Of a stretch of 8,625 bases of DNA, positions 7,108 to 8,625 are shown piece after piece. The stretch comes from Ignavibacteria bacterium (GTDB lineage Bacteria > Bacteroidota > Ignavibacteria > Ignavibacteriales > Melioribacteraceae), in contig DAIEQT010000305.1 of the NCBI GenBank assembly GCA_027347545.1, positions 1 to 8,625 of the forward strand. The letters run 5' to 3'. The position numbers and the translations under genes were made by a program. Positions within the stretch are counted from its first letter, which is position 1. Each line of letters opens with the position of its first letter. The notes under the pieces are model-generated. The model was given only the letters and a program-made list of their open reading frames with translations. It had not been told where the DNA came from and did not search any database.

Positions 7108-7142
7108 GAGAAAGAGTGGCGATGAGCTGCTCTTTTCTTATT
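7108..7142 (+). terminator. Probable intrinsic terminator after the esterase gene
   Basis: A hairpin starts 32 bases after the esterase stop. GAAAGAG (7110-7116) pairs with CTCTTTTC (7130-7137) with one bulged T. The stem continues through U-G and G-U wobbles and GC pairs (7117-7120 with 7126-7129) to a five-base loop GATGA. The downstream tract TTATT is short and only partly T-rich, so termination strength is uncertain. Confidence 0.5.
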
Positions 7143-7495
7143 CCCGAAGGTGGTACTTTCTAAGATTTCAAGTAACTAACCTAATGCGCCATTTTGTTTC
7201 AATGTAATTAAAAGAATAGAGCTTAATCTCTATAGTAAGCGGAAGTTGTGGTTTAAGTAAAGATGTATCCTCCCGGTCACAAATCAGCAAAATTAACTTC
7301 GGAATGAATTAATCCGAGAAAAACTTTGCAATTTAAAATAATAGTTTGATTTCAAGGCATCATGTATTATTATAGATTTATGATTCCTCAAACACTCTAA
7401 ATCCTTATCATTTATTGTAGTTTCAAACCACCAAATGAATAATTGTAGTTTTACTCAAAATATTGAGTCGGCTACAGGAAAGAAAAATTGCTTCG
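7143..7495. other. Intergenic region upstream of the response regulator
   Basis: About 350 A+T-rich bases with no convincing gene on either strand. It holds a small perfect hairpin (ATAGAG 7216-7221 with CTCTAT 7228-7233, six-base loop) and a 10-base direct repeat ATTGTAGTTT at 7414-7423 and 7442-7451. The promoter of the regulator operon should lie here. I found no full match to the Bacteroidota consensus (TTTG, then TAnnTTTG); TAGATTTA near 7374 is a partial match only, with a poorly spaced upstream TTTG. Confidence 0.5.
7414..7451 (+). repeat. Direct repeat ATTGTAGTTT (two copies, 28 bases start to start)
   Basis: Two identical 10-base copies lie 45-82 bases before the likely start of the LytTR regulator. 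LytTR domains bind paired direct repeats, so these could be an autoregulatory site. The spacing and sequence do not match the usual LytTR consensus well, and A+T-rich DNA makes such repeats moderately likely by chance. Confidence 0.3.
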
Positions 7496-8248
7496 ATGGA
7501 AACAAATGATTCACCTTCAAAGCTAACGGCCATAATTGTTGATGACGAGTTATTCGGCAGAGAAAACCTTAAGAAGATTATAGAAACCTATTGCCACGAA
7601 GTTGAGATACTTGGAATGGCGGACTCTGTAGTTAATGCCCAAAAGCTTGTCCGGCTTTATAATCCCGAGGTAGTATTTCTGGATATAAATATGCCGGTGT
7701 TGGATGGATTCGATTTTCTGGAAGAGTATGAAGAAAAAAAATTTATGGTGGTTTTTGTTAGCGCTCACGAGGAATATGGCATTAACGCGGTAAAAGCGGG
7801 TGCAATAGATTATCTGCTGAAACCAATCAACATCAAAGAGTTGAAACTAACGATAAAAAAACTTTTGATGACAAAGAATCAAAGAATTAAAACTGATCTG
7901 GCGACCGATATGGATAAAATAGTTATTCCGGCTTCTCATGGTTTTGATGTACTGGTCATTGATGATATTATTCGGTTTGAAGCAGAAGGAAGTTATACGA
8001 AAGTAATTTTCAAAGAGGGAAAGAATAAGATTGTAAGTCGTACGTTAAAAGATTTTGAAGAAACTCTGCCGAAAGGAAAATTTTTTAGAAGTCATAAATC
8101 TCACCTGATAAATCTGAAGTATATTAAAGACTATTCAAACATCAGTGGAAACTTTGTTACTATGACAGACGGCAGCAGGGTTGAGATCTCGCGCCGGAAA
8201 GCCCCCGAATTTATTCAGAAAGTAAAAAAAGTTTTAAATTCTGTCTAA
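7496..8248 (+). CDS. LytTR-family response regulator (REC-LytTR)
   Basis: A 250-residue two-component response regulator that should bind DNA when phosphorylated. The receiver domain (about 9-124) has all key residues: acidic pair Asp16/Asp17 in IIVDDE, phospho-acceptor Asp63 in VFLDINMP, Ser89 in FVSAH, and Lys109 in LLKPI. The LytTR DNA-binding domain covers about 140-248, with typical I-x-x-F-E-A-E-G-S-Y, FFRSHKSHLINL and the closing SRRKAPEF segment. Length is normal for the AlgR/AgrA/LytR family. I chose ATG 7496 as start. An in-frame TTG at 7463 would add 11 residues but has no ribosome site, and the AGGA at 7476-7479 is rather far from 7496 (16 bases), so the exact start is uncertain. 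The sensor gene begins two bases after the stop codon, so the two form an operon and almost certainly a cognate pair. Regulated genes are not evident. Confidence 0.95.
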   Translation: METNDSPSKLTAIIVDDELFGRENLKKIIETYCHEVEILGMADSVVNAQKLVRLYNPEVVFLDINMPVLDGFDFLEEYEEKKFMVVFVSAHEEYGINAVKAGAIDYLLKPINIKELKLTIKKLLMTKNQRIKTDLATDMDKIVIPASHGFDVLVIDDIIRFEAEGSYTKVIFKEGKNKIVSRTLKDFEETLPKGKFFRSHKSHLINLKYIKDYSNISGNFVTMTDGSRVEISRRKAPEFIQKVKKVLNSV

Positions 8249-8250
8249 AC

Positions 8251-8625
8251 ATGATGAAAAAAAATTATCTCTTAATTGTAATAAGTTTCCTACAGCTAAT
8301 TCAACTCTACTCGCAGACTCCTCCTTATTATAATTACACAACAACAGACGGGCTAGCTTCCTCCACAGTCTATGATGTTATACAGGACAGAAACGGCTTC
8401 CTGTGGTTTGCCACTATAAACGGGCTTAACAAATTCGACGGTAACAAATTTAATACTTACAGGATGGCAGACGGACTAAATTCTAACTCGATTACAGCAA
8501 TATTAGAAGGCGAGCACGGGGAACTCTTCATAGGAAATCATGAAAAAGGGATTAACATTTTAAGAAACGGCAAATTTGAAAACTACATTAGTGAGATAGA
8601 AGGAAAAAGATTTAATATATCACAG
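8251..8625 (+). CDS. Two-component regulator propeller sensor, 5' part (runs off window)
   Basis: The first 125 residues of a larger sensor gene; the frame is open to the window end. An N-terminal signal segment (about 1-22) exports the sensor region. Residues 31-70 and 72-111 are the first two blades of a two-component-regulator beta-propeller: TTDGLASSTVYDVIQD, GFLWFATINGLNKFDG, then MADGLNSNSITAILE and GELFIGN. Such proteins usually carry 12-14 blades, a Y_Y_Y domain, one membrane helix and a histidine kinase module. With a LytTR partner the kinase is most often the LytS-type His_kinase family, but that part is beyond the window. The start is ATG 8251 or the adjacent ATG 8254. There is no clear ribosome site; the two-base gap after the regulator stop suggests translational coupling. 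The ligand is unknown. Confidence 0.88.
   Translation, partial: MMKKNYLLIVISFLQLIQLYSQTPPYYNYTTTDGLASSTVYDVIQDRNGFLWFATINGLNKFDGNKFNTYRMADGLNSNSITAILEGEHGELFIGNHEKGINILRNGKFENYISEIEGKRFNISQ

Noticed and set aside
7216..7233. Small hairpin as a second terminator or riboswitch
   Set aside because: The stem has only six mostly A-T pairs, no T-tract follows, and no known riboswitch core is recognisable.
7463..7495. TTG 7463 as the start of the response regulator
   Set aside because: There is no ribosome site before it, and the receiver domain begins normally from the ATG at 7496. It remains possible but less likely.

Overview
The window most likely comes from an Ignavibacteriota/Bacteroidota-type bacterium (FCB group), judged by sequence reading alone. 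The strongest clue is the secreted esterase at 5535-7076, which ends in a type IX secretion sorting domain with the motif NYPNPFNPET, a form very common in Ignavibacteria. Supporting clues are lipoproteins with acidic residues just after the lipid-bearing cysteine, a LytTR response regulator directly followed by a two-component propeller sensor, and an A+T-rich base composition. All genes lie on the plus strand.

Layout. Positions 1-576 hold the 3' end of an outer-membrane beta-barrel gene. A large lipoprotein of unknown function follows after 20 bases (597-2333). Then comes a 180-base non-coding element (2329-2508) with perfect 14-base terminal inverted repeats and internal octamer repeats; its left end supplies the stop codon of the lipoprotein gene. 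Next is a second lipoprotein made of three tandem repeat domains (2544-3797, GTG start). It overlaps by four bases a periplasmic protein with helical repeats and a C-terminal OmpA-like peptidoglycan-binding domain (3794-5482). A secreted alpha/beta hydrolase with PKD and T9SS sorting domains follows (5535-7076) and ends at a probable hairpin terminator (7108-7142). After a roughly 390-base intergenic region there is a regulatory pair: a LytTR response regulator (7496-8248) and the 5' end of a beta-propeller sensor gene (8251 to the window end).

How the genes may work together. The first four genes all encode cell-envelope proteins (barrel, lipoprotein, repeat lipoprotein, peptidoglycan anchor). 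Their tight spacing, broken only by the inserted-looking repeat element, suggests one envelope or surface assembly. No individual function can be assigned. The esterase is an exported enzyme that may be independent of that set. The response regulator and sensor form a separate signalling operon whose targets cannot be seen here. The most unusual non-coding object is the element at 2329-2508; the most interesting protein set is the repeat lipoprotein coupled to the OmpA-like protein.
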